A DNA stretch of 64,000 nucleotides from Warburgia ugandensis (Eukaryota; Streptophyta; Magnoliopsida; Canellales; Canellaceae), in assembly GCA_035236585.1 (NCBI GenBank), contig CP141139.1, forward strand, positions 39,813,217 to 39,877,216, written 5' to 3'. Below are positions 25,141 through 39,498 of this stretch, one piece after another (position 1 is the first letter of the stretch; the number at the start of each line of letters is the position of its first letter). A program made the position numbers and the translations under genes. Under the pieces are notes generated by a model. The model searched no databases. It had not been told where the DNA came from and saw only the letters and a program-made list of their open reading frames with translations.

Positions 25141-26765
25141 GGTGTTGTGATTTTAAGATAAACTTGCAAGTGCTTGAATCAAATGTAATAATTCATGTGA
25201 GGAGGTCATTCCCATGAGGGATTGAATGGATGTGATACTAGTGACTCCTACTTAAATTATCTAACCTAGCCAAATTAAGGATATCTTTCCTAAAATAAGA
25301 ACGAAAAATTAACACATGAAATATGCTAAAATTAAAACATGCTAAACTTAACAACTTTCCTAAATAAAATATTTCTAAATTTATGACTTTTCTAATTTAA
25401 AAACTTTCTAAGAATGAAATTTAGCAACTTTCCTAAATCATGCAATTCTAAGGAAACTAAGTAACAAATTCATTACTTTCTTAAATTTAACTTTCTAAAC
25501 ATGAAATTTAGTAACTATGACAAAATAAATTACTTTCTTAAACTAAAAATTAGAAACTAACTAAGATGCAAACTAGTTAACAATGAAATCTTAACTAGAC
25601 TACAAATAAATAATAAAAATAATGAAAGTAATCACTAATTAAGCAAAGAAAGGAGAACAACCCAAGTATCATGCGTATAACTATGGAATGGTATGCATGA
25701 TTCATTGGGCAGGAGTGGATCTACTTAACTACTTTAAAGACCTAGAATATGCAATCTAATTCAAGCATCAACTAACCAATCTAATAATCTAATTGGGTTC
25801 TTGAAAAATCAAGTAAACATGAAGTGTGTGGTGCTAGAGATTAAACACAATAATCCATAAAGAAAAATTCCAGCAGCATGCTATTTTAATCATTTACTTA
25901 GTGGTACATGGAAAACATGGAATTAAACAATTCTAATGCAAGTAAACATCCAAGGACTAAGATCATTAACTGCTAGACACAAGTACAAATTGAAAACTCC
26001 AATTAACTTCATTGAATCACATTAAAGTCCATCAACATAATGCCCACAATACTTGTAATACAAATCCAAAAATTATATCATATTACAATGAGTGTTACTT
26101 GATTGTACTCAACCCAAAACTACAAGCTAAACCTTCTTCAATGTTCCAACATCAAGCATGAATAACCGTACATTGAAATCAAGAGAAACTCTACTAGAAA
26201 GTAAAGGTAAAGCTTGAGTAACACTAAGGAAAGCAAGAAGGAATTTCAATGAAATTAAAGAAGATCTATAGGCAATGAAAAGCAAGAAAAGAGAATAGAT
26301 TCAAGGTGACTTTCCCTTGGCTATCACATCAAGGGAAAAGCAAACTTGGAACTTGACTAAACAAGCAAAAAGGAATTAAGGAAGTGGACAACTATTCAAT
26401 CTAAGCAACAATGGAAGCTAAGAATAACAAAGGGAAGAAGATTACAAAAGAACCAACTAACCTTTACTTGAAGATCTAAGGAACAAAAACTTATCATGCA
26501 TGGAACCCTAGGAAAAAATGGTAGCCACCCCAAGGAGAAGAGCTTTGGATGCAGAAGCTAAGAGAATAAGTGAAGTGAGAGCATGCCTCCTCACTTTGGA
26601 GGAGGCGTTCTCATCTTCCTTCTAAAAGTTCACTTTGTTGAATCCCTTTTGGCCCTTTTATGTGTTCCTTCCTAAGTTTCCTAGAGTATCCTAAGTCAAA
26701 GTTAGGGTGGGGATGAACTAGAATGGGGATTGAATGGCTAGGATGGAGGCTACCTAGGGTTTTCT

Positions 26766-27240
<475 letters not shown>

Positions 27241-30027
27241 TTAGCTTAGCTTGATGGCTCAAATCCTTGGCTTTAGTGGTTGGCTTGGCTTCTTAGCTTG
27301 CCACTTTGTTCATGGCTTGAATATGGTTAAGTGGCTTAAGTGAAACCCATGTAAAGGTGGTAGACTTTGTATGGCTTATGCATGGGCCCACTTCGGCTCC
27401 CCTAATTGCATTCATTACATGTCCTAAAGATGATCTTCATCTATGATCTCATATTGGTTTGATGACTTTTAGGCTTTGACTCGATCTTTTGATCTTAATT
27501 ATAAATTTCATCTCCATCGATCTCGGCTAGCAGATCATCATCTCGCTTCCTACGAAAATTGAAAAACTCTAACTAAACCCTAAAAAAATATGATTAATCC
27601 TATACTTACCTCAGATTAGCCTCTGAACCTGCAAAATGTCAAATTTTTTAGTCATTAGATAAAAAATGCATGTGTTACAAAATTTGGCCAAAAATCCTAT
27701 TTTACCCCTATAAGTTATAACATATAGGTAACTAATTGGGTGGTTTTATGCAAAATTAAACACTTATTACACCCCCTAACCAGCATTTTGCTAGTCATGA
27801 GCAAACATGCAAAAAATCATTTTATAAAACCTAATACAAAGTGCCACTTTCGTAGGCATTCACGATTGCATTTAGTATATACAACAAGCCCTTGAACCCC
27901 TAGGTTACCCCTAGTAGATGATGAGTTGGGTCTCCTGAGGGTTTGCAATGGATATACTAACAAAAATTTCAAAATTTTATAAAATTACTTTATTCATCTA
28001 AGAACATTTCTTCTTCTTCTTCTTTTTTTTGTCAGCTTATCTTAAGTACGTAACTTTATCCTACTAATAAAGATGAACAAAAAGATTCAAAATCCTACCC
28101 TTATGCTAAAGATATCATATTATTTCATTAAACTTGGAAAGGTGAGTGTGTGTTATAGCTACTACATACTTATAGTCTCCAAATCAAATATAACCTAAAT
28201 TACTGTCCAAATGTATGCTTTGACTTCAATTCTCACAGGATATACTTGACACTCAAAAAGGCTTTAATCTCTCACTAATATGAGAGTAGAATATTATTTA
28301 TCAAATAAAAAATCTCACATATTTCTGGCAAAAGAATGATAACTTAAAAGGAAAGATAATGATCTCATGAAAAGATATCAACTACTAAAAATGTTACACT
28401 CCAACAAATTCCATGCTCATTCATAACTATATCCAAGCTATACTTCTCCTAAGATCAAGCTAAGACTTCTATTAGGACGAAACATGAGTTTAGGTACGGT
28501 TTATAAAAAAAATGGGTATAAAGGTAAAAGAAGGTTATCTAGAAAATATCTAAAGGTTTTCTATCAATGTATTCACAACTTTTTCATTTTTCCTTACAAG
28601 AGTGAACATTCTTCTTTTTCATTGGCTATCTCTTTCTTTTATGTCTTACTTGAGTTTATATAGCCTTTTTGAACTTTTTCTTCTTTTTAGCCTTTTTTTT
28701 ATGTTCATTTCCTAAATTATATTGTTCATATTTTTTTTCCAAAGATGTTTTTCAATATTCTCTACATATTTTAAAAACAAATGGGTAATGGATATATATT
28801 AGGGTTCAATAAAGGTAAGGGTTGTTTAGTTAATAAAGAAAAGGCTCAATGGGCTAACTAGTGGAAAATAATATAGGGAAGGTTAAATGCTCTGGTTTAT
28901 TAAGGATAGCCTCTATCATTTCCTAGGTCTCATATGACTTAAAGATGATCATAAAACTTAAAAGATACATGGTATAATCTTTTTGTGATTTTTGAATAGT
29001 TGACCAAGATGAAAAATAATGAGACCAACTAAGAATTAATGATCCCTGAAGAAAACGTTGAATTTATGTATAACCCCCCAGAAAACAAAGAATGACTCAA
29101 AACTCACTTGGTTTATAAATCTCCATAGATCTTCTTTAGGATCTCTAAGTTATATTTTCTCTTTAACTAAAATTGTATATAGATATTTTGTGCAATTAAT
29201 GTTTCGATTTTAAATTTTAATGAAACACTTTAGAAAAAGAATAAAATAATGAACTAACTGTATACGACTCTATCAATAAGCTAAAGTTCATTTAGTTGAA
29301 TATTCAGAAAGTTTAAATCCTCATCTTTATAAAGGATCTTATTAAAAAAAAATTCAAAAGTTTCCAAAAATGCAAGAAAACTTAGAAATCTCATTTCTAC
29401 ACCTCCTAACCTGAACTAAACATTGTCCTCAATGTTTTGAAATATAGGACACCTAAATGATGAATGAACAATGTGGAATAATGAGACTTTCTAAAAAGTT
29501 CCCAGGTTGCCCCCCAATGAGTGATAAGTTTAACATCTTTAACCAGATGTGGGCTACAACTAATCTAATTTCTCCTAAACCTAACTAATTAAACTAATTT
29601 TTCCTAATCCTAATCATAAGAATGAAATGGCAAGATTTCTCACTACACTTTAGAACCTCTCTGTAGTTTATATATTTCTTCTACCCTAAAATTTTAGGTG
29701 GTGGTAACAATATGACACAGTAGACCACCATGATTTTGAATGTTGTGGGACCATATTAATGATCCCCCATTTTTAGCATTTCACAGTAGTCAATATTATT
29801 CCTTTATCTCGAAAATTGAGGTGGTGGGAACACAACGACAATGTGAACTACCGTGAAATTGCAATGTGTTAGACCATATAAAAGTGAATGGTCCTCCTTT
29901 TTAACAAATTGAGGGATGACGGTGACCATTCTTCTTAGTTCATCTTTTTCCTCCTCCCTTACTTTTTTTTTTTGAAATTAGGGTATAAGTTAACTCCGCA
30001 CTTCCCTAAAAGGTAGTTCTTTTATTA

Positions 30028-30621
30028 CTAGAGCAGGGACATGGTTTGGCTCAAACCCTGGTTATCTTCTATTATGTACCCTAGAGTTGGTTGATGTAGG
30101 ACCAGCACATCAATTGACTCTTTTTCTTCTTGTTTAGTTGGCACATGTAAGGTTTCAATTGGGCCTATATTACTATATGATGTTTGTTCAAATAAGGTTA
30201 GTAGGTCCCAATCAGGTACACCTTCTACATTGTAAGGCTTAGTTGGTATTTCAGGCTCTATAGGGGGTTCAACTCTAGCTTGCCATTGAGAAGCGTTCAT
30301 TAATATCATAGTATCTAACAACTCATTCACCTCCTTAATGGATGTGTCTTCATCAAATTCATAATAATAAGCAAGACACAATTTTAGAGAATCTGGTTTG
30401 GATGTTTCTACTACTTCGTTCTCTTTATCAATGGAAGTCTCTTCATCATAATCATTATAAGGACCATGAGATGGCTCGAGTAGATATGAGTTTGAAGTTT
30501 TTATGGATGGTAGTGAGCTTTGTGGCTTAGAATAATTGTAAGATATCTCCTTCCTAACATCATCATCAATGGTCAAGATTGGTGAATTTTTTTTATATTT
30601 AGTAGGAATTAGTAATCCCAC
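30028..30621 (-). CDS. unrecognised 197-aa frame in retroelement
   Basis: An uninterrupted frame of 197 codons, the longest in the LARD-like region. I do not recognise a domain. The product is acidic, with two clusters of Glu/Asp (around residues 55-75 and 90-105) and a Pro/Glu-rich segment around residues 115-135 (EPPIEPEIP). There is no signal peptide, membrane segment or zinc knuckle. Its position between the two direct repeats suggests a transposon-encoded or formerly coding internal region. A Pro/Glu-rich linker of that general kind occurs in gag-pol of some Athila-like elements, but this is only a resemblance. It may not be a functional gene. Confidence 0.35.
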   Translation of the reverse strand: MGLLIPTKYKKNSPILTIDDDVRKEISYNYSKPQSSLPSIKTSNSYLLEPSHGPYNDYDEETSIDKENEVVETSKPDSLKLCLAYYYEFDEDTSIKEVNELLDTMILMNASQWQARVEPPIEPEIPTKPYNVEGVPDWDLLTLFEQTSYSNIGPIETLHVPTKQEEKESIDVLVLHQPTLGYIIEDNQGLSQTMSLL

Positions 30622-30674
30622 CTTGAAATTCTTTCAAGTTTTCTTTCACTCTCCTCCCTAATTTGTTTCATTAA

Positions 30675-31240
30675 CTCAGGAGGGAGACTTCAAGTGGAAG
30701 ACTTTTGAAGGAATTAAGGTGGGAGACGCCTCTTTTTTAGGAGGGGTCATCTTTCCCTTGCAAATATCATTGACTACTCAAAGAATATGGCAAGTTGGTT
30801 GGTATGGATGAGGTAACAGAGAAAGGAAGGAAGATGGAGGAAAGAGAATGATAGGAAAAGAAAAGAAAGAGAAGTGAGGTGGGAAAAAGTAATTGGCTAA
30901 GTAATTTCCTAAGAAGTGAGGATTGATTGGATGGTTAGAATAAAAGTTTAGCAAGGTGAAAGAGTCTTAGAAAGATATGACTCTTGAATGGAAAGTAAAA
31001 TATGTAGTAATATTTAGTGGTGAGGTGAAAAGTGAGAAAACCATGGAAAAACATTAAAATTGAAAAGGTATCTTCCTATTGGTCCACATGCTACCTTATC
31101 ATAGTGGATTTTCTCTCAATTATCTTCAAAATATCACCATAAATTCCAAGTGTAATTCTTTAGATTCTCTTCTAATCATGGCCTTCCATGTAGCTTGGCT
31201 TATTCAACTTTGTTGGCTCACTTTGAAAGCTCCGTTGGCT
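30675..31240 (+). repeat. direct repeat within LARD-like region, copy 2
   Basis: Partner of 26766-27240. It carries an extra purine-rich insertion (about 30825-31060) and ends close to the gypsy LTR that starts at 31248. Confidence 0.75.
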
Positions 31241-31247
31241 TAGCTTA

Positions 31248-34200
31248 TGTAACAAATCCAAAATTTAGGTCATTTTCCATGTTGCAAATTATAATTTCAG
31301 TGAGGATAAGAAAATTTGAACTAATTTCATGGAAATTAAGTTTATGAAAATGACCTCTTTAGGGGCATGAAATTTGGATATGGGAGTATCAAATTTAGAA
31401 CGTACGTGTCAATACGATTTCAACGACACTAATTTTGGGTGAAATGGAGATTGGGGTAGAAAAATCCGAAAGTTCTACTAAATTAGAGGGGGGCCCAAAT
31501 TTATAATGGCACCCCCTATTTTGGATTGTTATGGAAGTGCCTCGTGGAATAGGAAAAAACAGAGGGAACGCAAGGTAGAGGGAACCCTAGCAACCCGCAT
31601 TCCCCTTTCACCTGATTTTTCCCTGCCCAGAACCCATCTTTTTCGGTGATGGAGAGAAACCCAAATCTAGCAATCCTGCTTCTATTTCCCACCAGCATAG
31701 GCAAGGACCCAAATTGGGTTCTCTTCAGGCCACACATTTGGCCTTATTTTCTCCCCCACCTCTATTCGGCAGTGACAGGTAGAGACTCGATCACTTTCCT
31801 AGCTGGATTCCCTCTTGCATATTGACGAAAACCCCATATCAGGTTTCATGGGCCACTTGGATTTCCCCTATTCATTTCCCTTTCATCGCCATCGCATGGA
31901 ACCCCAACATCTTCTTCCCTCTCTTCAGCTTAGGCTCCCACTGTAGTAGGCCACTGTCGAAACCCCCATGTCTATGCAGCCTAATTCGAGTGAGAGGCTG
32001 GCACCTCCCTCTCCTCTTCCCTCCCGATTAGGCAGCGTTGTAGCGTAGCCAGCCTGGTACGCCAGCGCGCACAAGCCAGTTGCACAGGCTGGCGTACTTA
32101 CCCTTCGTCTTCTCTCTCATGCAATTGGGCAGGCGGTGGCTACCAACCACCAGTTCCTCCTCCCCCATCTTACCTGTTTCCCCTTGACTCTGGTGAGTTA
32201 GGGTTCAGTCAACTCATCGAGTCAACTCACCCTAATTAGTTTTGAGAGAACTGAGTTGACCCATTTGACCCTATTACACCCTTGAACTTCAACGATTGAT
32301 TTTGGATGATCCAAGAAGGATCTCAGAGATCCAAGAGTACCCCCATGATCTTGGCAATGCAGGAAACAATACCATCTTCCCTTTTATTGATCAAGGATGA
32401 TCTAATGGTTGACTTGACTAGATCCTCGATCAGACTTGAGATCATTTGATTTGATATTATTATTATATCTAAATGGTCTGTAGTTATCCTTATGAAGTGT
32501 AGATTGAGGATCTATATAAGAATTTTGGGTCTGAAGCATGTATGGAGATGATTTTGCTGATCGTGATCAACGGCTGAGATCAATTAAAGATTTAAGTATG
32601 AAATTGGATTCAATTTGATGATTTAAACCATTTAGAATTCTTAATTGGATTAATTGACTAGAATTACTATGTTGTTATGTGATCTGGGGTGATCAAGTGA
32701 GGATATTTGATGAGATCAGTTTGGATGTTTGATAATCGGGTGCAATTGAGGTAATTGGTGGACGATCTGACTAGGCAGATTGCTGGAGGTTATTTAGATT
32801 GACTTGTTCAAGGTAAGATCACTATCTTAATCATTTTATGGATTGATTTGATTTTTATTATATATGATTGAGCATGATAGTCATATAATAATGCCCAATT
32901 AATTGAGTTAAATGATAAATTAATCAAGATTGATATGATATGAGCTTAGTAACTTTGAAATATGCAATGATATGATTAAGAAGGACCAAAAGATTATGAG
33001 TGGGCTCGATAGGGTACAATTTGAATTATTAGCTATTTAGGGAGGGCCCCGCATGAGATTTTAAGGCTGAGAATCAGTGTATCATCTTGAACACTATATA
33101 TTGTGATATGAAAACATGATGTTGTGTAATTAAGAATCTAAGTTAGATAAATTGGATTCTAAGTATGACTAGATGTGACATGTATCTAGGTGATGAAACT
33201 ATGGTGGACTACGCTAGAGTTGGGTCCAACTTATTATGAGGTACAGACGAGTGGTATTTCGTCTGAGGTAGGTGACAACATTTAATGTTGCATGTCATTT
33301 TCGAAGACCTTGTATCATCATAACATCTTAATTGATTGTGATTGGTTGTCATATGGTTTCTTATTACACATACTTATGATTTGCAAAATTATATGCTATG
33401 CTATGATTTGATATGATATTCCAATAGCACATTGAATAGATTTTACTCAATCGGGTTTTATGGTACTAATACTCATGGATCTTGTATATATATATATATT
33501 ATGAATATCTCATATTGCTTGCATCACTAAAATTGGATGATTTCCATAAAAATTGATGATGGAGGCTTGGTGGCTAGTCCTTGAGAGGCTAACCCCAGGA
33601 TGAGGGGAGTGCCTTAGGATTATGAGCCATGAGTGCTCCTAGTTTTTTCAAGATCTATGATTTTTTGTATTTGTGATTTATGACAGGTGCTGTCACTTGA
33701 TGGATGTCATGCAAGGAGGGATTAGGGTCGGCCACCCACCCTCTGAATTTATGAGATGATAGACACCTACCCACAGATGACATTCGGTAAGGGTTGGTGA
33801 CATGGGTAGTCCAAACTATAAGTTTGGGCCTACCCATGGGGATGGACGATGAGTCTCCCATTATAGTGTCTACGAGAAGCGACAGTGGTTGAGACGCTGG
33901 TGTGGTTGCCATTGTAGCATGATGATCCATACTCTTATTCTGTATGCTTGCATGATGAGCATGGAAATATTATTGTGTGTCTAGGTGTGACGACACTCAA
34001 AGGATTGGTATTAGTACTCATGACCTGTTGTACTAGTATATGGGACCCACGTACCTTGGGGTGCCCTACTTGTTTATTGTATGCTCATTGAGATTGTATC
34101 ATATCATATTTTACATTCATGTATTCTTGTTTTATTGTATATGATACTTTGCTACTTGTATCGATATGATTTATGGAATTTGTATTCTATGGTTATTAAG

Positions 34201-34846
34201 CTCCATGATCTTATCAACTCTTATTAGTTATTCTTTTTATGTCATAATTTCATTACATTAAATGTGGTCACCTACACAAGTGATTGCTTGCTAAAGCATT
34301 GCTTTGGTTTGCATTGTCTTAGATATAGAGAGTAGCAGCAGGTTTGACATGTTGATGAACAGACAAAAGCGATGGCAATTTCTAGTAAAGTATTGAAGAT
34401 ATTTTAGAACTATAGGTTTGTTTGGCTTTCACTTCAGTTATGATATATGGACTGTACATTAATATAATTTACATTGTGACCTAGATGTATGGATAAGTAT
34501 GCATGTTGGATGTGATGGTTGTGCATGGACAGACCCTGGGTAATGTTGTCATGTCTTAACTTTATTTTCTATTACTAGGGTACATGTTTTATTGAGTATT
34601 GTATTTGATTGGGTGTATGAGCATGGAGACTAACTCTCCTAAGTGTCTTGTCACATTATAGTGTTTGTCAGGTGGTTTTTGTATTACATGTGTTATGTGC
34701 AATGGTCTAAAATGTAGGTGATTTGTGGTTGTACAACTCTTGGGATTTTGAAGGAAGTGCCTTTTAAAAATTGAAGTTTGTAAAACAGGGATCCCGACAC
34801 ATTTTAAAAATTGTTATTTATTATTGTGAAAACCCAGGGTGACACA
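31248..34846 (+). mobile_element. gypsy 5' LTR of element G2
   Basis: A 3.6-kb LTR in + orientation, starting TGTAACAAATCC and ending GGTGACACA. It is followed after three bases by a tRNA-Met primer-binding site. The segment 33640-34080 is the inverted counterpart of the conserved LTR region seen at 15000 and 40210. About 32280-32600 aligns with LTR C (CTTGAACTTCAA, GAAGTGTAG, GAGATGATTT, GATCAAC.GCTGAGATCAAT). Large LTRs of this size and sequence are typical of the Tekay/Del clade. Confidence 0.85.
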
Positions 34847-34849
34847 ATT

Positions 34850-34861
34850 TGGTATCAGAGC
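34850..34861 (+). other. primer-binding site (tRNA-iMet) of G2
   Basis: TGGTATCAGAGC, the classic complement of the 3' end of initiator tRNA-Met used to prime reverse transcription, placed three bases after the LTR end. Confidence 0.92.
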
Positions 34862-35869
34862 CTAAGTTTACTCCATCACATGCATTCCAACAAATCCAAA
34901 GGTCACATACAGTCCATAAGGCGAGGTGATTTTCTTATATATGAGTTACAAAGATAACTCATATAGAGGATGTTGATGATTATGAAATAAATGATGCTAT
35001 GATGTTAACAGATTTTCTTAGAGAATATGAGACTTTAAAACCTTGTATGAGTACAAGGAAAAACACTTATGAAAAGTGTATGATTCTAAGAGTAAAGAAT
35101 TAGAATAAAGATTTAAAGTAGTTTCTTTTAGTGAGAACTTTAATATATGATAGAAGATATATTCATATGAATTGCTTATGATAGTCCAAGTTCTAATCTA
35201 ACTTGGATTGTATATATAAACTCTTAGAGAAAGCCTAATAGATATTATAATAACAATAGTATGAGAAAAATGATGGAGGATAAGAAAATGATTACAATTA
35301 ATGAGAACATGAGAACATTGAAAGAAGTATTGTATTAATTTAAACTTGAAGTGGATTTATTTAATGAATAAATTGTAATATGGTGAAAATCATTAAAAAT
35401 TTGATTAAGTAAGATCCTAATGATTTTATGGATGAATTATCTGAATCTATGAGATGAAAATTTATGTGTTCTGCATATAGAAATATTAATAGCCAATCAT
35501 TAATGAGAGGTGAATGCTTATGAATTTTTTTAGGGTCTTATTTATGATTTGGAGGTGCATAGTGCCTGGAGAATATGATAACTATTTTATAAGAATAGTT
35601 ATTAAATAGTGATGATGATGTGGTCTCCAATGGCTAAGAAAGTCATTATGAAAGATCAATTACATTGAGGGTGAGATTGACAATTGTAAATGATTTGATT
35701 GATATGACTATGAAATAATTCATTAGTTAAAGGAAATGAAATGATGGAGGTGAGGACATTAAAAATAAAAAAATAAAAAAATTTGAGGATTCTAATGATG
35801 GTTAATTGACGTGTTCTTCTATTATTGAGATTTTATCTAAAAGACTCTTAAAAAGGTCTGTAATGATCA
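34862..35869 (+). mobile_element. G2 leader remnant
   Basis: AT-rich sequence between the PBS and a break at about 35870. The stretch around 35550-35600 (GGAGGTGCATAGTGCC, AACTATTTTATAA) matches the complement of about 50935-50985 in the leader of G1, so both belong to one family. No coding domain is recognisable. G2 is cut off before gag. Confidence 0.6.
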
Positions 35870-37500
35870 TATAATATCACACATCACTATCATACCCCTC
35901 ATCTAGTGAAAAATCAAGCTTATATATGTAATATAAAAAGGCATATATATCACTTTTATCCTGGAGAACTCAATAATTCAGCGATATCAGTTCACAAGAC
36001 TAAGGAAACTATGAACCTCAGTAAGCAATTTTGACCAATCCCAGCCCGTTACAGTCTCAATAAACTATCTCTCTATTAATTGAGATAATGTGGTCAGAGA
36101 AATTCACTTGCTTCAACCATAACTCACATTGATAGATATTCACAAACAAGTGATGAGTCCATAAGATACTCAAAATAATGCACACGAATCCTTAGTGCTC
36201 CTCCGTGCTCAAGGGTTATATAAGAACATCATCCACTAACAAAATCCTAACTCATTTAAGTAACATTTAAAACTTGATCCATCGTATCCATGGATACTAT
36301 TAGTCCATTGGTCCCACCAATTGGTACTAGCCAAATTTAGTAGCAATCATAATGAATCCTTAAAAATCATCTTAAAGACATCTTACTCCCAATTCCTCAG
36401 TAATCTCCAAAACTACCATGCACTTTCTAGATCTAATCTATGCATAGCAGTAAAGATCCATCCTTCTTCCTCAAGAAGAAGACGAGCACTCTATGAAGAC
36501 CCACTAGGTCTATTAAACTCTTGTCAAGTAACTCCTACAGCTAAACTCTTCTAGCCCAACTGGGGCCATCCTATATAGCACATTGGAAAATAGCGCTATA
36601 CTTGATGCCCAATCAATATCAAATTAATCTCCTACGGCAAAAATCCTAAAAGCTCCTAACAAAAGAGGTCATAGAACTCTTGCACATCATATATGAGCTC
36701 AATCTATGGTCACTCATGATACTCCACTGTCACATAAATAAGAAAGACTTGGCACCCTCTGAAAAAGTACTGCATTACCTTCAAGGTAGAAATAACACAA
36801 CTCTTAGATATGTCCTTTCCTATATAGGAACAAGGTCACTAGTTGTATAGATCTACTAAAAGTAACCTTCTTCTCATAGCAATCAACTGTCACCCAGTAG
36901 TAGTTAGCCAATCCATTCCAAGGATAACTTCATAATCAATCATATTGGGTAGGATGAGATTCACGTCCATCCTTTCTCTTGCTAGGTTCACAAGTACCTC
37001 TTGAAAGTACTCACTGGCCTCTAATAAATATCTACCAAAATCATAATATCCAACCAAAAGGATAACACATATATAGGCATGTCCAAGTAGGATGCATAAA
37101 CATATGAGTGAAATAATTACTAGGTCCTGGATCAAAGAGGATCATAACATGCATACCAGCAATTAGGAAAATACTTTCTACCACTTGGTTTGAGGCCTAT
37201 GCTTGCCTTGAAGTAATAATAGAAACTCATCACTACTAATGTGGGGCCATCTCTGCCCTGCCTCCAATGTCAGTCTATTTAACTCACTGTCCTCTACGAC
37301 AATCTCCAAAGAAATGCCCTAAGTCTCCACAGTCAAAGCATATAAAGGATTGTTGTGATAACAACAACTGTTGATGCTATTGCCGTTACTATGGTGGTCT
37401 ACCTTACAAGTAACACAACTCTTGTTTGCATCCCTACTTGAAGGCCTTTATAACTAGTGAAAAAATGATCTCTTTCCTTTACTAAGCTAACTTGAACTAC
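35870..37500 (-). mobile_element. G1 gypsy internal remnant (gag end, protease, RT start)
   Basis: On the minus strand from 37500 down. A gag zinc knuckle, CFDCGDLGHFFGDC, lies at 37299-37340, with all four CCHC residues kept. An aspartic-protease tail with IDYEVILGMDWL is at 36890-37135. An RT N-terminus, decayed, with a RPSGS motif lies near 36520. Then comes a non-coding block (35870-36410) that is homologous to 15966-16400. The RT catalytic domain, RNase H and integrase are absent, so G1 was either deleted or a non-autonomous derivative. Its gag start is displaced to 49977-50430 by inserted elements. Confidence 0.75.
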
Positions 37501-37505
37501 CCATG

Positions 37506-39498
37506 TGTGACACCTCGGGTTTTTCATGAAAAATTTTCGCATTTATTTCAAAAGATGGCTCGCCTCTAAATTTTAAAATACAAAAACAGTGGAAGACTTT
37601 TCTTTGAAAATCATTTTCCCAAAATCCCATATGTCACCTTCATGCTCACAGTATACATATGTATAGTTTTCTAGAAGATAGAAATTCATTTCTTAAAATA
37701 GGACCAATCTAGTGGTTCACTTGTACAACCCCTATAACATTATATTAAATGTCCAATACCACAATTCAAATGACTAACTACACAATACAAAACCTTTAAT
37801 AAAATGTATACCTAAGCGCAGAAGTATGGTTGCTGGATTCCTCTTCTTGTGTACATCTTCTCCTGTCTATTTGTATATGAGATATTGTAAATATAAAACA
37901 TTTACAATATCTCAGCAAGCTATGCTTGGTAGGGGAGTTTAAGAAGCATGCTAAATCTTAAGATACATTAATTATTCCATAGTAATTAGAATATTCATTT
38001 TCATAGCAATTTTATTGAATGTGATTTACTGTATGTTTCACATTTCAATAATCCATTTATAAACCGAATATATACATGTTTCATAATCACTAACAATCCA
38101 TTGATGAATCAATTATTAATATGTTTCATAACTATCAATATATACATGTTTCATAATTATAACTAATCTATTGATTTATCAAACATCTTTAATTATTATT
38201 ATTTTTATCTAAATAAACTAATCCAATTCCATGAACCATACTCTACATAACAGTTCTACCTATTCATATACCCATATGAAACTTATATGAAACTACGCTC
38301 TCAATCATATACATATAGCCTGCATACACATATATGGAAATTGTTAAAAGAAACACAAAATTATAAATATAATCAATAAGTCTCCTAATCTACATTCTCA
38401 GACTATACTGGGTTTCAGAATCATACCCCTCATCATGTGGGGTTCATAATCATCCAGCCTCTGCTGGTATGCTCATGCCCCTCACTATATGGGGTCCACA
38501 ATCCTCCAGCCACCACTGGGAAAACAATATAAGGCGTATTATCATGTCATATCATATAAGGCATCTCATAATGCCATCATATAAGCACCATAGTTCATCA
38601 AATATAAGGACTACTATGCATGCAATCAGAATCCATACAGCGCACCTAGATAACTGCTCAATAATCCACCTATACCATCCTCAGTGGAAATCACAATATC
38701 CATGTCCATATGGGAGGACCATGGCTATCATGGTGGCGGCCTTCCCATAATTGCCCCACCCACCTGACTTTTAGCAACACATAATGCTTGGTATCCATAA
38801 CATAATAAATTTTAGAAAGTGGGTGGCCAAACCCTCATAACTCTCCTAGCATAGCATCCACAGGCCTACACCTATCTAAAACAAAATTCTCAGTCCTCCA
38901 TGCCTGGATGTAAAATAATCATAATAGCAGGCAATTCACTTGTTCATATATTTCATAATAAGAATAACATCCTCACTTATTTGGTGATAACACAATAAGT
39001 ATTCACATACATGATGTACAAGTCATAAGCATCAATTATAACATCTAATTCTTTTAATTAATATTATTTCATCATTTCAATTTAAATCATGTTGAATATC
39101 AATCATACCATTTTAGTTTCATTACATCTATAATCAGAAATAAGATCATGTTTAGAACATGCATCTTATTATTTAGACATGCTATCTTAAATTTTTACCT
39201 ACCTTGTGTGACGCGTTCACCGAATTCCACTAGCTTTAATTGCCCTCTTCTTTCACGCTGATCAAATCCTCATTTTCGCCTAGACCCTCCAACTCACACA
39301 ATCAATTAGTAATTTCTAACTAAATGATCTAATTGAATAGGCAGAATTGACCAGGATCATAGAGCTTGATCAATTTCCATACTTGCATCCTTGATTGATC
39401 TCAGCAGTTGATCAAGATCTGCGAAATCATCTCTAATCAAGATTTTGATCCTAAATCTCTCATCAGATTCTTGACCTACACTTCCTAATGGTCATGAT
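37506..39498 (-). mobile_element. solo Tekay LTR (LTR C), 3' part
   Basis: Starts on the + strand with TGTGACACCTCGGG, the inverted LTR 3' terminus. It is flanked by CCATG (37501-37505), identical to CCATG at 49972-49976 beyond the other end, so LTR C is one inserted unit of about 3.27 kb. It is now split at 39498/48691 by element E. No primer-binding site follows its end; gag of another element (G1) does, which marks it as a solo LTR. Confidence 0.85.
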